Origin: Bacilli bacterium
Lineage (GTDB): Bacteria; Bacillota_I; Bacilli_A; RF39; UBA660
DNA length: 28,412 nucleotides
Assembly (NCBI GenBank): GCA_017519965.1
Contig: JAFWRK010000017.1
Coordinates: 1-28,412, forward strand
Direction: 5' to 3'
The notes under the pieces are model-generated. The model searched no databases. It was not told the origin of the DNA and saw nothing but the letters and a program-made list of their open reading frames with translations. Shown here piece after piece: positions 26,052 to 28,412 of this stretch. A program made the translations under genes and the position numbers. Each line of letters begins with the position of its first letter. Position 1 is the first letter of the stretch.

Positions 26052-27476
26052 TTAATTATTAACTATATTCTGATTTAAAACTACTTTGAAGGTAGAACCA
26101 ACCCCATAGATAGACTCAACAGTAATCTTACCATCAAATAATTCAACTAAAGATTTTGTAATTGAAAGTCCCAATCCAGTTCCTTCAATATCACTATCTT
26201 TATCTTCATCTAATCGATAAAACTTAGTAAATAATAAATCTTTGTTTTCGTCCTTAATACCTCTACCAGTATCAGTAACTGTAATAGTTAAAGTAGATCT
26301 ATTATCTTTATTAATGCAAGAAACAGTAAAATCTATATGACCTTGATCAGTATACTTAACAGCATTAGTAAGTAAGTTACTTATAATTTGTTTTATCTTT
26401 TCTTTATCACCATTCAACATATTTGGTAATTCAGAAGAAAAATCAGTTCTAAGTTCAATAGGTTTATTACCTATTCTTACTTTAATCATACGAGTTAAAT
26501 CTTCAAATACTTCTATAGGATTATAATCAACTGAAACAAGTTCCATTCTATTAGCTTCTAGTTTATTAATATCTAAAATACCATTAACAAGCTCTAATAA
26601 GTTTTGTGATGCTAAAACAATGTCTTTTGTATCTTCATGTATTTCATCTAAATCGTTGCTCTCATCTATTAACTCAGATAAACCAACAATGGCATTTAAT
26701 GGTGTTCTAAGTTCATGAGACATAGAACTTAAGAAATCAGTCTTTGCTCTATTAGATTTTTCAGCTTGATTCTTAGCTAAAGTAAGTTCATTTATTAATT
26801 TAATATCAGGATTCTCAATAGTATGATACATTAAATAACTAGTTAAGGTACTAGATAAAGAAAAAGCGCAAATTGTTCTATTAAAACAATATATTAAAAA
26901 TATTACTCCTTCATAAAGACTAAATACTAAAATAGGAGCGGCTTTTTTTATAACAATATTTTTTTTACCGAACAATGCAGCTATAATAGCTATTAAACTT
27001 AGAGAAAAAACGACACCTACAATAAATAAGTAAATAACACCATCCGCATAAAGTAATACATTATCTTCTCCTATTACAAAAAACAATGGAAGAACAAACT
27101 CAATAGCAGTTAAAACAAGAATTAATATAGAAGGTATAATACTAATTTTATTATTTTTACCTAATAAATTTGTTACTAGTTTAGTACCAGAATTAGTAAC
27201 AACTACAACATAGTATGTTAAGAAAACTAACCATCCAATTAAAAAGAATAAATAAAACTTTTGCATTATTTCTACTATAAAAGGATAATCTTTTAAATAA
27301 AAACATGAAACCCAAAAAATAAGATCAGACAAAGAAGTAAAAAAGCTTAAAACTAAAATTACTCTATAGATCTTATTTTCAATATTTGGCATATTCTTTT
27401 TAGTAAAATATATAGCCATTAAGAATGTAATAAACAAAACCTCAATAACACATAAAGTAACATTAACTGTATTCAT
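26052..27476 (-). CDS. HK-A, 7TM sensor histidine kinase (first of the array)
   Basis: 474 residues. Membrane segments lie at about 4-23, 38-60, 72-94, 111-133, 145-168, 178-198 and 203-217. His254 lies in [17 protein letters not shown]. Boxes are NLLTNAVKYT, DTGRGI, FTKFYR and GTGLGLS. The loop signature has Thr (YFTKKNMPNIENKIY) where the rest have Ser. It is the promoter-proximal gene of the seven-kinase unit A to G. An AGGTGAG site precedes the ATG, and a promoter with both boxes lies about 20 bases further up, after the terminator of the DUF7666-like gene. Confidence 0.95.
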   Translation of the reverse strand: MNTVNVTLCVIEVLFITFLMAIYFTKKNMPNIENKIYRVILVLSFFTSLSDLIFWVSCFYLKDYPFIVEIMQKFYLFFLIGWLVFLTYYVVVVTNSGTKLVTNLLGKNNKISIIPSILILVLTAIEFVLPLFFVIGEDNVLLYADGVIYLFIVGVVFSLSLIAIIAALFGKKNIVIKKAAPILVFSLYEGVIFLIYCFNRTICAFSLSSTLTSYLMYHTIENPDIKLINELTLAKNQAEKSNRAKTDFLSSMSHELRTPLNAIVGLSELIDESNDLDEIHEDTKDIVLASQNLLELVNGILDINKLEANRMELVSVDYNPIEVFEDLTRMIKVRIGNKPIELRTDFSSELPNMLNGDKEKIKQIISNLLTNAVKYTDQGHIDFTVSCINKDNRSTLTITVTDTGRGIKDENKDLLFTKFYRLDEDKDSDIEGTGLGLSITKSLVELFDGKITVESIYGVGSTFKVVLNQNIVNN

Positions 27477-27503
27477 TAAAACTCACCTATCTTATACTAT
27501 TTA

Positions 27504-27532
27504 AGTTTATCATTTTTAAGATTAAATGTAAA
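27504..27532 (-). promoter_or_regulatory. Candidate promoter of the HK-A to HK-G unit
   Basis: TTTACA (27527-27532), a 17-bp spacer ending in TGA, and TAAACT (27504-27509) on the minus strand. The -35 matches 5 of 6, the -10 4 of 6 with an extended TG. The leader would be about 20 bases. Confidence 0.5.
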
Positions 27533-27561
27533 TTAAAAAGAGTTATTATTTAACTCTTTTT
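27531..27561 (-). terminator. Rho-independent terminator after the DUF7666-like gene
   Basis: Perfect 10-bp stem AAAAAGAGTT / AACTCTTTTT on the minus strand, loop of seven, followed by AATTT. The gene's stop codon (27546-27548) lies in the loop. It separates this gene from the kinase array. Confidence 0.8.
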
Positions 27562-28067
27562 GTATAAGTATTAAATGCTTCTTTATCACCATCTTGATAA
27601 TAAGAAATATATTGCATAATCTTATTAGAATCACCAAATTTTAGTTTAAACATTTCCTCTTCATCTTCATGTAATTTATAAAACTGAACAAATCTACAAA
27701 TACGTTCAGAAGAGATTGTACTCATATTTAAAAAAGAATCAACTACCTCTTTTCTACTAAGAACTTTATCAATAGTTAATCTTTCAACAGAATACATATC
27801 ATAGAATCCATAATAGTCATCTTCAAATCTATCTCCTTCAACTATCTTACCTGAGCCTGTAACTTCGCAAACAACAGCATCTTCTTCAAAAGCAGGAACA
27901 AACTTTAAAGTATCTTCAAGATTGCTACACATATGAAATCCACCTTCACTATCATTCCCAAAAGAAATATTAGAAGAATCGATATAAGTTTTTCCAACCT
28001 CAAATTTTTCTCCATGTCTATTAGTAAAATCTTTATTAAAAGCTTTATATCCATGCACTATATCCAT
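27546..28067 (-). CDS. DUF7666-like protein, 173 residues
   Basis: Soluble protein that opens HGYKAFNKDFTNRHGEKFEV, followed by GKTYI, GGFHMCSNLEDTLKF, and later VCEVTGSGKIVEGD. This order (GYKAF, 'yevGktY', 'GFHfCenp.d.l.y', 'aeVe..G.v') matches proteins I know as DUF7666, found in many bacterial and phage genomes, function unknown. The C-terminal third (about 105-173) is helical, with CRFVQFYKLH and an acidic patch. A GGTGAT site precedes the ATG. It is 23 bp downstream of the next gene and has its own terminator, so it is probably not part of the kinase array transcript. Confidence 0.75.
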   Translation of the reverse strand: MDIVHGYKAFNKDFTNRHGEKFEVGKTYIDSSNISFGNDSEGGFHMCSNLEDTLKFVPAFEEDAVVCEVTGSGKIVEGDRFEDDYYGFYDMYSVERLTIDKVLSRKEVVDSFLNMSTISSERICRFVQFYKLHEDEEEMFKLKFGDSNKIMQYISYYQDGDKEAFNTYTKRVK

Positions 28068-28090
28068 TTTATCACCAACTCTTATTTTAT

Positions 28091-28412
28091 TTAGTCAGAT
28101 ATACCAAAAGTAATTAAACTATTAATTGGAGTATGAAAAAATTCATTACTATATAATCTTAATAAATCCAAAAAGTCTTTATTACTACTATTAACTTCTG
28201 CTCTACACGAAAATAGCCAAACAATCTTAGTATCAAAACTAATAGGATAATATAAACTATCTAAATCTGTATCAATACTCTCATATATATCACTATCCAA
28301 AATATCTAAGGAATAAATATCGTTTTCAAAATAATTATAAATGTATTTAAACTTATATAAAAAACTTTCAGTATAATATTGAATCAAATCATATATTTCA
28401 GTTTTATCAATA
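28091..28412 (-). CDS. Unrecognised protein, C-terminal part (start lies beyond the window)
   Basis: The minus-strand frame stays open to the last base, so the gene is cut by the window edge; a TTG at 28385-28387 is probably not its start. The visible 106 residues read IDKTEIYDLIQYYTESFLYK at the edge, then an Asp/Tyr-rich middle (DILDSDIYESIDTDLDSLYY), a short hydrophobic strand TKIVWLFSCR and the end SLITFGISD. No membrane segment or known motif is apparent. It is 23 bp upstream of the DUF7666-like gene and on the same strand, so the two may share a transcript. Confidence 0.65.
   Translation of the reverse strand, partial: IDKTEIYDLIQYYTESFLYKFKYIYNYFENDIYSLDILDSDIYESIDTDLDSLYYPISFDTKIVWLFSCRAEVNSSNKDFLDLLRLYSNEFFHTPINSLITFGISD

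Larger units (their letters stand above)
8298..27476 (-). repeat. Tandem array of 12 paralogous 7TM histidine kinases plus one remnant
   Basis: Twelve genes of 471-493 codons lie head to tail, with gaps of 4-25 bp or small overlaps except at three breaks. They share one plan: about seven hydrophobic helices with short loops (residues 1-220), a YFSKKN..N.EN.IY signature in the loop after helix 1, a MYHTIENPD linker before the HisKA helices, an [14 protein letters not shown] phospho-acceptor box, and an HATPase_c domain with N, G1, F and G2 boxes. This layout resembles the '7TM region of histidine kinase' class. Copies differ widely in the membrane part but little in the catalytic part, so they are old tandem duplicates and not assembly copies. 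The only non-kinase gene in the array is the metallopeptidase at 9733. Confidence 0.95.

Noticed and set aside
8298..27476. Kinase array as an assembly artefact
   Set aside because: The copies differ at most positions of their membrane halves and have individual starts, tails and spacings; a false duplication would give near-identical copies.
8298..27476. Array as a mobile element or CRISPR-like repeat region
   Set aside because: No transposase, integrase, inverted repeat ends, target duplications or short regular repeats were seen. The repetition is at the level of whole genes.
8298..27476. Hybrid kinases with hidden receiver domains
   Set aside because: All copies end within a few to about twenty residues after the last strand of the ATPase domain; no receiver-like Asp-Asp, Asp or Lys motif follows.
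1..28412. Mycoplasma-type code with TGA read as tryptophan
   Set aside because: TGA ends HK-C in a conserved overlap with HK-D, Trp codons in conserved positions are TGG, and spore genes argue against a mollicute.
27546..28412. The two right-edge genes as part of the kinase system
   Set aside because: A strong terminator lies between the DUF7666-like gene and HK-A, and neither gene has a signalling motif; no support beyond neighbourhood.

Overview
The window is a very AT-rich (roughly a quarter G+C by eye), tightly packed piece of a low-GC, endospore-forming Bacillota chromosome. It uses the standard genetic code: tryptophan is TGG, and TGA serves as a stop, for example at 23083-23085. Spore genes (SpoIVB, SpoIIGA) combined with this base composition suggest a gut-type Bacilli or Erysipelotrichia-like lineage, possibly RF39-like. 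The assignment is an inference, as no rRNA is present.

Left part (1-8171): Nearly everything is on the minus strand. At the left edge is the N-terminus of SpoIIGA (pro-sigma-E processing protease). Upstream of it are a 104-residue membrane protein and SpoIVB, the S55 serine peptidase of the sigma-K checkpoint. A divergent two-gene plus-strand operon (a membrane-anchored protein and a small DUF1292-like protein) separates these from a housekeeping block. In transcription order that block is mutS, nusB, xseA, a membrane protein with a KPxIYLYP motif, a 69-residue protein and xseB. In Bacillus the order nusB-xseA-xseB-...-spoIVB-spo0A is well known. Here the spoIVB side is retained in shortened form, and spo0A is not in view.

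Main part (8298-27476): A 19-kb tandem array of twelve full-length paralogous sensor histidine kinases, plus the decayed C-terminal remnant of a thirteenth, all on the minus strand. I name them HK-A (first transcribed, 26052-27476) to HK-L (8298-9728). Each has about seven transmembrane helices with short loops, a HisKA helix pair containing an intact HE[LI][RK]T phospho-acceptor box, and a full HATPase_c domain. None has a receiver, HAMP or PAS domain, and no response regulator lies in the window. The catalytic halves are very alike while the membrane halves have diverged, which suggests many sensors feeding one or a few regulators encoded elsewhere. A cytoplasmic-looking HELLH zinc metallopeptidase gene lies inside the array, between HK-K and HK-L.

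Terminators and candidate promoters divide the array into three units: HK-A to HK-G; HK-H to HK-J plus the remnant; and HK-K, the peptidase and HK-L. Signs of ongoing array evolution are a 71-bp identical tract between HK-C and HK-D, a 13th copy deleted at an 11-bp microhomology, and adjacent pairs with similar sensors.

Right edge (27546-28412): a DUF7666-like protein with its own terminator, and the C-terminal part of an unrecognised protein that runs off the window.
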